NCBI RefSeq assembly: GCF_012932915.1
Contig: NZ_VCQU01000002.1
Span: forward strand, 186,001 to 250,000
DNA: 64,000 nt
Source of the DNA: Antrihabitans stalactiti
GTDB taxonomy: Bacteria > Actinomycetota > Actinomycetes > Mycobacteriales > Mycobacteriaceae
Direction: 5' to 3'
A program made the position numbers and the translations under genes. Positions 44,968-54,306 of the stretch are shown piece after piece (position 1 is the first letter of the stretch; each line of letters starts with the position of its first letter). The notes below the pieces were generated by a model. That model worked only from the letters and a program-made list of their open reading frames with translations, was not told the origin of the DNA and ran no database searches.

Positions 44968-46023
44968 ATGCCAGTAGAGCAACCAGCGGCCGTCGATCGT
45001 GACCTCGTCGACTTCGCAATTCTTGCGCAGTGGATGGACGGGCAAGGCCTCTGCGCCGGGTCGTTCGACAACGTTGCGCCGATCGGCGGCGGCACGCAGA
45101 ACGTCATGCTGCGCCTGACGCGCGGTGGTCGTGAGTACGTTCTTCGCCGCGGACCGCGCCACTTGCGGCGCAAGAGCAACGACGTGATTCGTCGCGAATC
45201 ACGCCTGCTGACGGCGCTCAACAAAACCGACGTGCCTGCGCCGACGCTCATCGCCGCCTGCGACGACGAGACCGTCATGGGTGGCGCAGTCTTCTATCTG
45301 ATGGAGCCGATCGACGGGTTCAGCCCCGCCACCGGCTTACCCGAACTGCATGCGTCCGATCCCGCGATTCGCCATCGGATGGGCCTCTCGGCCGCGGCAG
45401 GCTTGGCTCAGCTCGGCATGGTCGATTTCGAGAGCATCGGTCTCGCGGAGTTCGGCAAGCCGGAGGGGTTCCTCGAGCGTCAGGTGCCACGGTGGCTGGC
45501 CGAGCTCGAGTCCTACAACCAGAATCAGGGTTACCCAGGTCCTGACATTCCCGGCCTCGAGCATGTCGCGGACTGGCTGGAGCGCCACCGGCCGGAGCAG
45601 GGGAGGGCCGGGATTCTGCACGGTGACTGCCATCTGGCGAACATGATGTTCCGCAACGACGGACCCGAGTTGGCCGCACTCGTCGACTGGGAGATGTCGA
45701 CGATCGGTGACCCGCTGCTCGATCTCGGCTGGTTGATCGCAACCTGGCCGACGGGCAGCAAGCTCGATGCTCTGGTCGGCGCGCTGGCCAGTGCAGGCGG
45801 TCTGGCCAGTCCCGACGAACTCGTCAAGACCTACAGCGAACACTCGGACCGCGATCTGTCCAACGTGAACTGGTACGTCGTGCTGGCGTGTTTCAAGCTC
45901 GGAATCGTCCTCGAAGGAACGCATGCTCGCGCTTTCGCAGGCAAGGCGCCGAAGGAAGTCGGCGACATGCTGCACGCGATGACGTTGGCACTGTTCGACA
46001 ACGCGAGTGCCCGAGCAGAATAG
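44968..46023 (+). CDS. Phosphotransferase (APH) family protein, ACAD10/FadE36-like kinase
   Basis: 351 aa, kinase-like fold. N-terminal lobe GGGTQNVMLRLTRGGREYVLRRGP, catalytic loop ILHGDCHLANMMF (H-G-D-x4-N) and metal site LVDWEMSTIGDPLLDLGW. The pattern matches the 'aminoglycoside phosphotransferase' domain of ACAD10 and mycobacterial FadE36-type proteins, which phosphorylate hydroxy-acyl-CoA in fatty acid catabolism. ATG 44968 was chosen over an earlier in-frame start inside the divergent region. Confidence 0.87.
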   Translation: MPVEQPAAVDRDLVDFAILAQWMDGQGLCAGSFDNVAPIGGGTQNVMLRLTRGGREYVLRRGPRHLRRKSNDVIRRESRLLTALNKTDVPAPTLIAACDDETVMGGAVFYLMEPIDGFSPATGLPELHASDPAIRHRMGLSAAAGLAQLGMVDFESIGLAEFGKPEGFLERQVPRWLAELESYNQNQGYPGPDIPGLEHVADWLERHRPEQGRAGILHGDCHLANMMFRNDGPELAALVDWEMSTIGDPLLDLGWLIATWPTGSKLDALVGALASAGGLASPDELVKTYSEHSDRDLSNVNWYVVLACFKLGIVLEGTHARAFAGKAPKEVGDMLHAMTLALFDNASARAE

Positions 46024-46087
46024 ATTTGGCGCGATTTCGCCTGCCGCTGGCAGCTTGTTGGTAGCCGGGCGAGGGCTGCCAAATCTA
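46021..46087. repeat. Interrupted inverted repeat after the phosphotransferase gene
   Basis: TAGATTTGGC (46021-46030, containing the stop codon) and GCCAAATCTA (46078-46087) are exact reverse complements 47 bp apart, with smaller palindromic words (GCTGGCAGC) inside. It could fold in the RNA as a structured 3' end or act as a protein site before the DinB gene, whose ATG is 11 nt further on. Confidence 0.5.
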
Positions 46088-46097
46088 CTCTCGGGCA

Positions 46098-46619
46098 ATG
46101 ACAATCGTGCCTGAGACCAAGGATTGGACGTGGGTGCTGCAACGGCCATGTCCCGAATGTGGCTTCGACGCCTCGATCGCGGAGTACGAAGCGATCCCGG
46201 ACTTGTTGCGCGCCAACGCCAGTCAGTGGACCGCGGTGCTCGAGCGAAGCGATGTCAGAGTGCGGCCGAACGAATCGACCTGGTCGCCATTGGAATACGC
46301 GGCACACGTGCGCGACGTGTTCCGGCTGTTTCCGCAGCGGCTGCAGTTGATCCTCGACGAGGACGAACCGACGTTCGCCTTCTGGGATCAAGATGCCACT
46401 GCAGTGGAGGATCGCTACAACGAGCAAGACCCCAACGTGGTGGTGTCCCAGCTCCTCGAGGCGGCCGAGAACGCCGCACTGAGCTTCGCAGCTGTCGAGC
46501 CCGACCGGCGCACACGCACCGGGCTTCGCAACGGCGACGGCGCAGTCTTCACCGTCGAAGGGTTGGCCAGATATTTCGTCCACGACCCGATCCACCACAT
46601 CCACGACGTCACGCGCTGA
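46098..46619 (+). CDS. DinB-family metalloenzyme-like protein
   Basis: 173 aa, four-helix bundle type. The likely metal His residues are in the helix AAHVRDVFRLFPQRL and the C-terminal DPIHHIHDV; the N-terminal CPECGFD cysteines are an added possible metal site. DinB/YfiT-like proteins include thiol-dependent transferases (bacillithiol, mycothiol). Mycothiol use fits an actinobacterium but is inference. Confidence 0.87.
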   Translation: MTIVPETKDWTWVLQRPCPECGFDASIAEYEAIPDLLRANASQWTAVLERSDVRVRPNESTWSPLEYAAHVRDVFRLFPQRLQLILDEDEPTFAFWDQDATAVEDRYNEQDPNVVVSQLLEAAENAALSFAAVEPDRRTRTGLRNGDGAVFTVEGLARYFVHDPIHHIHDVTR

Positions 46620-46628
46620 CTCCTTAGA

Positions 46629-47450
46629 GTGGCGGGGGTGAAGGCGCTCGAGCAGATCAAGCAATGGCCCGTGGACAACGCGTCGGCCGCAGTCGTGACC
46701 GATGCGGGGGAGTTGGGCACGTACGGGGATCAAGACCGTGTCTACGGACTGGCCTCGGTGACGAAGTTGCTCGTCGCCTACGGAGTGCTGATCGCGGTCG
46801 AGGAGGGCGCCGTCGAATTCGCGCAGCCGGCGGGTCCGCCGGGTTCGACGGTCCGGCACCTGCTTGCCCACGCCTCCGGGCTTGCTTTCGGCGAAGACCG
46901 CGTGCAATGCGAGCCGGAATCGCGGCGAATCTATTCGAGCGCCGGCTTCGAAGTACTGGCCGACTTCGTCGAACAGCAAACATCGATCCCGTTTCCGGAC
47001 TACTTGCACGAGGCTGTCTTCGTGCCGTTGGGGATGAACAGTTCCGCGTTGAGCGGTCCGGCGGGTCATGGCGCTGAGTCCTCGGTGGGAGACTTGGCGC
47101 GCTTCGCCGCGGAATTGCTGCAGCCGACGCTCATCGCGCCTGCCACATTCACCGAGGCGACGTCGGTTCAATATCCGGGGCTCAACGGCGTGGTTCCGGG
47201 GTTTGGTCCGCAGCGGCCGAACGATTGGGGACTCGGCTTCGAGATCCGTGACAGCAAGACGCCGCATTGGACGGGGGAGAGCAACTCGCCGCAGACCTTC
47301 GGCCACTTCGGCCAGTCGGGAACGTTCCTGTGGGTCGACCCAGCGGTATCGGCGGCGTGCGTCGTACTGACCGACCGGAAGTTCGGCGACTGGGCGAAGG
47401 CTGTGTGGCCGGACTTCAGCGATGCCGTTCTCGGCGAAATCAGCACGTGA
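46629..47450 (+). CDS. Serine hydrolase, beta-lactamase family
   Basis: 273 aa, no signal peptide. Nucleophile motif LASVTKLL (S-x-x-K), second motif RIYSSAGFEVLADF (Y-S-S in place of Y-x-N), and late HFGQSGTFLWVD (H-x-G). A small class C-like esterase or peptidase. Follows DinB by 9 nt, so they may be co-transcribed. GTG 46629 used; GTG 46638 is also possible. Confidence 0.83.
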   Translation: MAGVKALEQIKQWPVDNASAAVVTDAGELGTYGDQDRVYGLASVTKLLVAYGVLIAVEEGAVEFAQPAGPPGSTVRHLLAHASGLAFGEDRVQCEPESRRIYSSAGFEVLADFVEQQTSIPFPDYLHEAVFVPLGMNSSALSGPAGHGAESSVGDLARFAAELLQPTLIAPATFTEATSVQYPGLNGVVPGFGPQRPNDWGLGFEIRDSKTPHWTGESNSPQTFGHFGQSGTFLWVDPAVSAACVVLTDRKFGDWAKAVWPDFSDAVLGEIST

Positions 47451-47582
47451 TGCAAGACACGCCCTTTTTTGCACTAGCGCAACACAGGCAACACAAGGCA
47501 CACTAGTACACTGAAGCATCGCTCTAGTGAGACCGACGGCCGTTGGGGAAGACGTCCCTCGTCGAAGCTGGAGGTGTTTGAG

Positions 47583-48095
47583 ATGCGCGCTATGAATCAG
47601 TTCGCGGATTCGACGTGTGGAGTGGTGTACATCCACTCGTCGCCCGCTGCGCTGTGCCCGCATGTCGAATGGGCGTTGACCGCGGCTCTCGAATCGAGGG
47701 CCAACCTGCGGTGGACAGCTCAGCCGGCATCGGATGGGCTGCTGCGTGCCACAAGCAACTGGGTGGGTCCGGTCGGAACCGGCGCCCGGATTGCGAACGC
47801 GCTGCGGTCGTGGTCGATGCTGCGGTTCGAGGTCACGGAGGACCCGAGCGAAGGTGTCGACGGTGAACGCTTCAGCTTCGTCCCTGGGCTGGGTCTGTGG
47901 CGTGGGTCGACCAGCGCGAACGGCGACGTCGTCCTGGGCGAGATGCGGCTGCGTACGATGCTCGCCGCCGGTCGCGACAGCATGATGACCGAACTCGATA
48001 CCGCACTCGGCACGGCATGGGACGAGGCGCTGGAGCCGTACCGCAGTGGTGGCGAAGGTGCCGAGGTCACGTGGCTGCGCCGCGAGGTCGGGTAG
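47583..48095 (+). CDS. DUF3145 family protein
   Basis: 170 aa, conserved in actinobacteria, function unknown. Signature blocks GVVYIHSSPAALCPHVEWALTAAL, WVGPVGTGARIANALRSWSMLRFEVTED and GERFSFVPGLGLWRG. ATG 47583 has a strong GGAGG 8 nt upstream; the GTG at 47574 would overlap it. Confidence 0.9.
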   Translation: MRAMNQFADSTCGVVYIHSSPAALCPHVEWALTAALESRANLRWTAQPASDGLLRATSNWVGPVGTGARIANALRSWSMLRFEVTEDPSEGVDGERFSFVPGLGLWRGSTSANGDVVLGEMRLRTMLAAGRDSMMTELDTALGTAWDEALEPYRSGGEGAEVTWLRREVG

Positions 48096-48137
48096 TCGCC
48101 CACGTTTGAGTGCTGTGGATCTGGGCATCCGTGTTTT

Positions 48138-48665
48138 ATGACTTCAGACACAGACGACAGGGCCAAAGAAGGCACTACCGACACCAAACAAAGCGCTGAA
48201 GACAGCGGCGCCAAAGACAACGCCGCCAGAGAGAACGGGTCGAAAGACAACTCTGGGCCCACAGAAGGGACTGTTCGCACTCCGGAAGTCGACGTGTCGA
48301 AGGATGCAGATCACTTCGATGTGGAAAACATCGACGTCACGGATGTATCCGCGAGCGGCAACGACGACGCCGAAGACGCCGACACCGCGACGGCCGAACC
48401 GGAGCTGGACGAGCCGAAAGACGACGAGGCGAAAGAGAAGGCCAAGGAAGTCAACGACCGCTACGCGCCGGACGCACGTAAGTCGGTAGTTCTTCCCGGT
48501 ACTGACGGCACGGTCTCGGGAACCTCGATCGCCGACTGGTTGGACGACGACGGGAACATCCTGGATCCGGAAAATCGGCCGAACGCAGCACACCCCGAGC
48601 AAGACGACGAGGACAAAGACGGGGAAAAAGACGAGAAAAAAGAAGAGCAGCAACTTGAGCAGTAG
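48138..48665 (+). CDS. Very acidic, probably disordered protein
   Basis: 175 aa, rich in Asp, Glu, Lys, Ser and Ala and almost free of hydrophobics except a short ordered segment (RYAPDARKSVVLPGTDGTVSGTSIADWLDDDG). The tail DDEDKDGEKDEKKEEQQLEQ is highly charged. No signal or membrane helix. Followed by a strong intrinsic terminator. No family recognised; a nucleic acid or metal binding buffer-like role is conceivable. Confidence 0.7.
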   Translation: MTSDTDDRAKEGTTDTKQSAEDSGAKDNAARENGSKDNSGPTEGTVRTPEVDVSKDADHFDVENIDVTDVSASGNDDAEDADTATAEPELDEPKDDEAKEKAKEVNDRYAPDARKSVVLPGTDGTVSGTSIADWLDDDGNILDPENRPNAAHPEQDDEDKDGEKDEKKEEQQLEQ

Positions 48666-48691
48666 CCCCTGGTGGGTCTGACCCGAATGAA

Positions 48692-48722
48692 AAGGCCCCC
48701 GAGCCATCGCGTCGGGGGCCTT
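48692..48722. terminator. Intrinsic terminator between convergent genes
   Basis: AAGGCCCCCGA and TCGGGGGCCTT form a perfect 11-bp stem with a 9-nt loop, followed by TCTCTTGT on the + strand and flanked by T-rich sequence on the - strand. It serves the acidic-protein gene and probably the convergent accD6. Confidence 0.85.
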
Positions 48723-48738
48723 CTCTTGTCATACGTCT

Positions 48739-50172
48739 TTACAGCGGGATGTTCTTGTGCTGCCCTCTGCGTGCGGGCGCTTTCGCCAACGCCGCGGTGA
48801 TCGTGCTGCGCGTCTTCGCGGGGTCGATGACGGCGTCCACCACACCGATAGCGACCGCACGATTAACGCCGCCTGCAATGGCTTCGTGCTCGGCAGCGAG
48901 CCTGTCGTGGAGGGCGTCGCGTTCGTCGTCCGGTGCGGCAGCCAGCGCCCGCTTGTGCAGGATCCCAACCGCGGCTTTGGCGCCCATCACGGCAACCTCG
49001 GACTCGGGCCACGCGTAGACCGCGGTTGCGCCCAGTGCGCGCGCATTCATCGCGATGTAGGCGCCACCGTAGATCTTGCGGGTCACCAGAGTGACGCGCG
49101 GGACGCGCGCCTCGGCGAAGGCGTGCAGGAGTTTCGCGCCGCGTCGGACGACGCCTTCCCACTCCTGGCTGACGCCGGGGAGATACCCGGGCACGTCGAC
49201 GATAACGACGAGCGGGATGCCGAAGGCGTCGCACATCCGCACGAAGCGGGCGGCCTTCTCTGCGCTCTCGGAGTTCAGGCAGCCGCCGAGCCGGATCGGA
49301 TTGTTGGCGAGCACACCGACGGTTCGGCCCGCCATCCGACCGAGCCCGGTCACGATGCTGCGCGCGTAATTGCCTTGCAGCTCTTCGAATGTCGATTCAC
49401 CGTCGACGTTGTCCAGCAGTTCGTGCACGATCGGCTTGACGTCGTATGCCCGCTTGGCGGACGCAGGCATCAGCGCCTTCAGATCGGTGTCGCCATGCTC
49501 GGCGGCAACCTGATCGAACGTGCCTTGTTCGGAGAACATCGAGACCAGGCGACGTGCGCGATGCATGGCGTCGGCTTCGTCGTCGGCGGCAATGTGCGCA
49601 ACGCCGGACTTCTTGGTGTGCGTATCGGGACCGCCGAGGGAGGCCATGTCGACCTGCTCACCCGTCACGCTGCGGACCACGTCCGGTCCGGTGACGAAGA
49701 CCCTGCCTTCGGGAGCCATGATGACGATGTCTGTGAGGGCTGGTCCGTATGCAGCGCCGCCGGCTGCGAAGCCGAGGACAACGGAAATCTGGGGGACGAG
49801 GCCGGACGCTCGAACCATCGCCTCGAACACGAGGCCGACGGCGTGGAGTGCTTCGACACCCTCGGCGAGCCGGGCACCACCTGAGTGCCACAGTCCGACG
49901 ACGGGTAGCGATTCGTCGATCGCGGTGTCGATGGCTGCCACGATGTGCTTGCAACCTTCGACACCCATTGCGCCACCCATGACGGTGGCGTCGGAGCAAT
50001 ATGCGACGGTGCGGACGCCGTCGACTTCGCCGACCGCGGCGAGCACACCTGATTTGTCGCGCGGATGCAGCGGCACAACGGTGCCGGCATCGAAGAAGTT
50101 CTCCAGTCGGAGTAGCGGATCCCGTGGATCAGTGGCTACATCGGCTTTGGTCGCCGGGGCGAAGATAGTCAT
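48739..50172 (-). CDS. accD6: Acyl-CoA carboxylase beta (carboxyltransferase) subunit
   Basis: 477-aa carboxyltransferase making malonyl-CoA for FAS-II. Acyl-CoA-binding and biotin-binding crotonase-like halves: SDATVMGGAMGVEGCKHIVAAIDTA with SGGARLAEGVEALHAVG, and PIRLGGCLNSESAEKAARFVRMCDAF with VDVPGYLPGVSQE and GGAYIAMNARALGA. The partner biotin subunit is not in the window. Last gene of the fabD-acpM-kasA-accD6 run, the same order as in M. tuberculosis. Confidence 0.92.
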   Translation of the reverse strand: MTIFAPATKADVATDPRDPLLRLENFFDAGTVVPLHPRDKSGVLAAVGEVDGVRTVAYCSDATVMGGAMGVEGCKHIVAAIDTAIDESLPVVGLWHSGGARLAEGVEALHAVGLVFEAMVRASGLVPQISVVLGFAAGGAAYGPALTDIVIMAPEGRVFVTGPDVVRSVTGEQVDMASLGGPDTHTKKSGVAHIAADDEADAMHRARRLVSMFSEQGTFDQVAAEHGDTDLKALMPASAKRAYDVKPIVHELLDNVDGESTFEELQGNYARSIVTGLGRMAGRTVGVLANNPIRLGGCLNSESAEKAARFVRMCDAFGIPLVVIVDVPGYLPGVSQEWEGVVRRGAKLLHAFAEARVPRVTLVTRKIYGGAYIAMNARALGATAVYAWPESEVAVMGAKAAVGILHKRALAAAPDDERDALHDRLAAEHEAIAGGVNRAVAIGVVDAVIDPAKTRSTITAALAKAPARRGQHKNIPL

Positions 50173-50260
50173 CGCGTACTCCTTTGCGCAGCCCCGTCTA
50201 GTGCCTTTGTCCGGCGGGGTCGAGGGGAACCCCGCCGGACCGAGAGCGAACTTTCGTCGG

Positions 50261-51523
50261 TCAGGCTCGACCGAACACGAGCGCTACGTTGTGCCCACCG
50301 AAACCGAACGAGTTGTTGATCGCGTACTCGATTTCGCCGCGGCGTGGTTCGCCGTGGACGACATCGAGATCGATCTCCGGATCCTGATTGTCGAGATTCA
50401 GGGTCGGCGGAATAACTCCGTCACGGATCGCGAGGACGGTCAGAATCGATTCGAGTGCACCAACCGCACCGATCGAGTGGCCGAGCGCGGACTTCGGCGC
50501 ATACACCGCAGCATGGTTACCGACGGCAAGGTTGATTGCGTTCGCCTCCGCCGTATCGCCGATCGGCGTTGCGGTGGCGTGAGCGTTGACGTGGGTGATG
50601 TCGGCCTTCGTCAGGCCGGCTGTCTCGATTGCCCGTGTCATTGCTCGAGCAGCGCCCCGCCCTGTGGGGTCGGGCGCAACCAGGTGGAATCCGTCGGACG
50701 TGATGCCTGCGCCCATGATCCGTGCATGGATCGTGGCGCCGCGCGCCAAGGCATGCTCTTCGGTCTCGATGACCATCAGGGCACCTGCCTCGCCGAACAC
50801 GAAGCCGTCGCGATCCTTGTCGAAGGGACGCGAAGCACCCTTCGGATCGTCGTTACGCGTGCTCATGGCCCGCATCATCGTGAACGCTGCGATCGGAACC
50901 GCATCGATGTGTCCCTCGACGCCGCCGGTGATCATGATGTCGGCATCGCCCATGACGATCATTCGCCATGCGTTGGCGATTGCCTCCGAACCCGACGAAC
51001 ATGCCGAGACCGGCGTGATGACGCCTGCGCGAGCCTCGTGCTCGAGACCGACGACCGCGGACGGACCGTTCGGCATGACCATCTGAACAGCGAGCGGCGA
51101 AACCTTTCGGTAGCCGCCGTTCTTCAGCTTGTCGACCGAGTCGATCAGAGCGTCACCGCCGCCGAGGCCGGTGCCGATGGCGACACCGAGGCGGTCCTTG
51201 TCGACCTCCGGGCTGCCGGCGTTGCGCCAGACTTCACGCCCGAGCACCGTTGCCATCCGTTCGACGTATGCGAGGCGTCGAAGCTCGACGCGGGAGAGCA
51301 GGCTCTCCGGCGTGACCTTCAGGTGCCCGCCGATACGAACGGGAAGGTCGTACTCATGGATGAAGTCGTCATCGAGCACGTCGATGCCGCTCTCGCCGTT
51401 GAGGAGGCCCTTCCACGTGGCGTCGACGTCACCCGCGATCGACGTCGTCGCAGCGAGGCTGGTCACGACGACATTGGGGAAGTTCCCGTTTCTGGTGGAA
51501 GGCTTCGTCACGGTTTCGCTCAC
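50261..51523 (-). CDS. kasA: 3-oxoacyl-ACP synthase of FAS-II
   Basis: 420-aa condensing enzyme that elongates acyl-AcpM with malonyl-AcpM. Nucleophile Cys in [16 protein letters not shown], the two His in [11 protein letters not shown] and [13 protein letters not shown], and Lys in PKSALGH. Start ATG overlaps the acpM stop by 4 bases. The 88 bp to accD6 leave no room for kasB, so a single KAS serves here. Confidence 0.92.
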   Translation of the reverse strand: MSETVTKPSTRNGNFPNVVVTSLAATTSIAGDVDATWKGLLNGESGIDVLDDDFIHEYDLPVRIGGHLKVTPESLLSRVELRRLAYVERMATVLGREVWRNAGSPEVDKDRLGVAIGTGLGGGDALIDSVDKLKNGGYRKVSPLAVQMVMPNGPSAVVGLEHEARAGVITPVSACSSGSEAIANAWRMIVMGDADIMITGGVEGHIDAVPIAAFTMMRAMSTRNDDPKGASRPFDKDRDGFVFGEAGALMVIETEEHALARGATIHARIMGAGITSDGFHLVAPDPTGRGAARAMTRAIETAGLTKADITHVNAHATATPIGDTAEANAINLAVGNHAAVYAPKSALGHSIGAVGALESILTVLAIRDGVIPPTLNLDNQDPEIDLDVVHGEPRRGEIEYAINNSFGFGGHNVALVFGRA

Positions 51524-51837
51524 TCGTCCGATGCGGCGCCGTCAGCGGATCCGAACTTCTCGCGCAGCTCTGCGGCGAGGTCGGCGTTTTCCGCTTCCAG
51601 CTTCTGGATGTAGCCGACGGCGTCGCCGACTGTGCGCAGGCCCGCCAGATCCTCGTCCGGGATCTTGACGCCGTACTTGTCCTCGGTCTGAACTGCGATC
51701 TCGACCATGGACAGGGAGTCGATATCGAGGTCATCGACGAACGACTTATCGATGGTCACCTCGGACGGCTCGATGCCGGTGACCTCTTCGATGATCTCCG
51801 CGATACCGGCGATGAGTGTTTCCTGGCTGGTGGCCAC
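51520..51837 (-). CDS. acpM: Meromycolate-type acyl carrier protein
   Basis: 105 aa. Phosphopantetheine attachment Ser in [14 protein letters not shown]. It has the long C-terminal tail ([24 protein letters not shown]) typical of AcpM rather than the about 80-aa housekeeping ACPs. Carries growing chains through FAS-II. Between fabD and kasA, coupled to kasA. Confidence 0.94.
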   Translation of the reverse strand: MATSQETLIAGIAEIIEEVTGIEPSEVTIDKSFVDDLDIDSLSMVEIAVQTEDKYGVKIPDEDLAGLRTVGDAVGYIQKLEAENADLAAELREKFGSADGAASDE

Positions 51838-51930
51838 TTGGTGGCTCCCTTCTTTGTTGGGTCTATCTGTTTTGGACGATGGTTGGTTACCGATCGCATG
51901 AAGGACGCAGCGTCGCTGCGCCCGGCAAAG

Positions 51931-52848
51931 CTAGCCGAACCCGTCGAGCCCGGTCAGAGCGGCTATGTCACCCGGCTCCTTCAACGCGAGCGTCGGCGTA
52001 CCGCGAAGCTCGCGCTTCGCAATTCCGACGAGGGCGCCTGCAGGCGGGAGTTCTGCGATCGCGGACACTTCGGCCGCGCGAATGCTAGCGGTACACAGAT
52101 CCCAGCGAACGGGGCGCGTGACCTGCGCGGCGAGTTTGGTCAATGCGTCGACGCCGCTGGCGACAGCTTGGCCATCGTAGTTCGAGAGCAGCGTGCGCGT
52201 CGGGTCCTGCGGAGTGATCTTGGCTGCAGCTGCCGTAACTGCGTCCTGCGCCGGTGCCATGAAGGCCGTGTGGAACGCGCCCGCGACGCTCAGTGGACGA
52301 ATACGCGCCTTTTCCGGCGGGTTCGCGGCGAGCTCGGCGAGGGCATCGAGTGCGCCTGCAGCGACGATCTGGCCTGCCGCATTGCGGTTGGCTGGAATCA
52401 ATTCGAGTTCTTCGAGGCGAGCCAGGACTGCGGCTTCGTCGCCACCGAGGATTGCCGACATTCCGGTCGGTACCAGCGCGCAGGCCTTGGCCATCTCGGC
52501 GCCGCGGACGGCTGCCAGACCGACGGCTTCGTCAGCGGTGATCACACCTGCGATCGCGGCGGCCGCAAGCTCGCCGACCGAATGCCCGGCGACGATCGCG
52601 TCGGCAGGAATGATGCCGCGCGATTCGAGCTCCTCGAAGGCGAGGAGGGCAGCAGCGACAACGAGCGGCTGGGTGATTGCGGTATCAGTGATTTCTTCTG
52701 CAGTTGCCGTGGTTCCGAGGCGAGTGAGATCCAAGCCGGCTGCCTTCGACCACAGTTCGAGGCGGTCGCTGGCACCAGCGACCTCGAGCCAAGGGTTGAG
52801 CATGCCGGGTGTCTGGGACCCCTGTCCCGGGGCAAGCAGTGCTATCAC
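51931..52848 (-). CDS. fabD: Malonyl-CoA:ACP transacylase
   Basis: 305 aa. Loads malonyl from CoA onto AcpM. Gln in LLAPGQGSQTPGM, nucleophile Ser in AGHSVGELAAAAI, Arg-region VRGAEMAKAC, and His in VAGAFHTAFM. First gene of the FAS-II operon; its upstream region has a MabR-type operator. Confidence 0.94.
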   Translation of the reverse strand: MIALLAPGQGSQTPGMLNPWLEVAGASDRLELWSKAAGLDLTRLGTTATAEEITDTAITQPLVVAAALLAFEELESRGIIPADAIVAGHSVGELAAAAIAGVITADEAVGLAAVRGAEMAKACALVPTGMSAILGGDEAAVLARLEELELIPANRNAAGQIVAAGALDALAELAANPPEKARIRPLSVAGAFHTAFMAPAQDAVTAAAAKITPQDPTRTLLSNYDGQAVASGVDALTKLAAQVTRPVRWDLCTASIRAAEVSAIAELPPAGALVGIAKRELRGTPTLALKEPGDIAALTGLDGFG

Positions 52849-52913
52849 GCCTTCAAGGGAACACCCTCATGTCGTGAAACGAAGATGTTGTTGACCATGA
52901 AGCTTTTGGACGT

Positions 52914-52936
52914 GTTTTGTTTGGTTCTCACAAAAC
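52914..52936. promoter_or_regulatory. MabR/FasR-type operator, GTTTTGT-N9-ACAAAAC
   Basis: Perfect 7-bp inverted repeat with a 9-bp spacer between mabR and fabD, 66 bp upstream of fabD. It matches the TTTTGT-N9-ACAAAA site I know for the FAS-II regulator MabR of mycobacteria. Its position and sequence make regulation of fabD-acpM-kasA-accD6 by the adjacent mabR product very likely. Confidence 0.8.
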
Positions 52937-52975
52937 GCAGGTGGGAGGCGGCCATCGGCGGCACTACACCAAGCG

Positions 52976-54286
52976 TTACGTGCCAACTTCTACAAATGGT
53001 ACGTGTGTGACTGGAGTGGCTGAAGACCGCAAATCGTTACGGTTTTGAGTCAGCCTACCCACTGTTGCCGCGACGCGGAGTACGTATGCGTCCCGCGGAT
53101 TCATCGGATCCCGACCTGTCGTATCGGCGATTCGTTTCAGGCGGTAACGAACAGTATTTGGATGAACAAACAGTATGCGGGCGCAGGTCTCAACAGCTCC
53201 GCCGCAGTCTAGATAGGCATCGAGGGTATCCGCAAGAGCTGATCCGGCAGCGGCAAGAGGAACTACCAGATTCTCGTTGAGAGCAGAAATTGCGGCGGCG
53301 TCACCGAGCAATGCGCGCTCGGGCAGCAGCTCCGCCGCGTGCACCGGACGAGGCGCGCCACGCCATCCGGCGACCGCTTCCATGCCCGCGAGTGCCTCGA
53401 CTGCGCTGGTGTGCGCGGCGCCGAGCGTGTGCGTCGTCGGGCCGATCACCACCGGTCCGTCGGAGAAGGCTTCGAGCAGGTCTTCGAGAAACTTGCTGCT
53501 GGCCGCACCTTCGTGAAGTTGACCGCTCACGACCGTGACGAGGCGCGAGCCCTGCACGACTGCCAGCGCGGCCCGACCATGCTTCTGCGCTATCGCGTGG
53601 ACCGAGCCGACCACCGACACGCCCTGATCTTCGGGCGGCGTGCCGACTAGAACTGTCGCCGCCGCTGTGGCATCCCAGTTGAGCGCACCGGCACGCGAGA
53701 GCATGTCCGGACCGGTGTCCCCGCGCACGACCGCATCGACCACGAGAGCCTCGAGCCTCGTGTCCCACGCACCCCGGGACTCCGCAGCGTCGGCGTATAC
53801 CGACGCTGCGGCGAACCCGAGCTCACGGCCGTACCGAAGCACCGCTTCGGTCAGTGCCGTCAGCTGCTTGTCGTTGCGGGCGAGTGCGGGCAGCCACTGC
53901 TCGAAGAACTCCATGGCGACCCGAACCATGTCGACGGTCTGACGCAACGTGAGCCGCTGCGTCAGGTCCTGCGGAATCACCTGAAATGCGTCCAGGCTGA
54001 ACCTGATGTCGCTCTCCGGGTTCTGCAACCACTCGAGGAAGTTGACGACTGCGGTCTGCACGAGCATCTGGACGCTCGCCCGTTGGGCGGCGTCCAGATC
54101 GGCGAAGAACGGCAGTTGCGTCTGCATCGACGTCACTGCCTCGGTCGACAGGCGCCCCGAGAACTGCTTGACCCGGCGCAGCAAGGTATCCGGCAGTGGA
54201 TCCCGACTCTGCCGGGCCGGCGACAACGCGGCAACCGGCAGATACACCTCGTGTTCCGCGTTGCTCGGTGGCCTCTTGTCGGACAT
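52976..54286 (-). CDS. mabR: PucR-family regulator of FAS-II, MabR/FasR type
   Basis: 436 aa. The C-terminal PucR-type helix-turn-helix (about 355-425) contains LDAYLDCGGAVETCARILFVHPNTVRYRLKRIADTTGRDP; the N-terminal half is a helical sensor domain (FFADLDAAQRASVQMLVQTAVVNFLEWL). MabR acts on the FAS-II promoter and senses acyl-CoA. Gene order aceE-mabR-fabD and the operator next to it support the name. Here mabR is on the same strand as fabD and aceE. Confidence 0.9.
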   Translation of the reverse strand: MSDKRPPSNAEHEVYLPVAALSPARQSRDPLPDTLLRRVKQFSGRLSTEAVTSMQTQLPFFADLDAAQRASVQMLVQTAVVNFLEWLQNPESDIRFSLDAFQVIPQDLTQRLTLRQTVDMVRVAMEFFEQWLPALARNDKQLTALTEAVLRYGRELGFAAASVYADAAESRGAWDTRLEALVVDAVVRGDTGPDMLSRAGALNWDATAAATVLVGTPPEDQGVSVVGSVHAIAQKHGRAALAVVQGSRLVTVVSGQLHEGAASSKFLEDLLEAFSDGPVVIGPTTHTLGAAHTSAVEALAGMEAVAGWRGAPRPVHAAELLPERALLGDAAAISALNENLVVPLAAAGSALADTLDAYLDCGGAVETCARILFVHPNTVRYRLKRIADTTGRDPMNPRDAYVLRVAATVGRLTQNRNDLRSSATPVTHVPFVEVGT

Positions 54287-54306
54287 AGCGAAAACCTACG
54301 CCCCAG

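Noticed and set aside
45831-48128. Very long minus-strand open frame (765 codons)
   Set aside because: It runs antisense through the DinB, serine-hydrolase and DUF3145 genes, whose products are recognisable; the antisense product is not.
49520-51613. Long plus-strand open frame (697 codons)
   Set aside because: Antisense to accD6 and kasA; a high-GC shadow frame.
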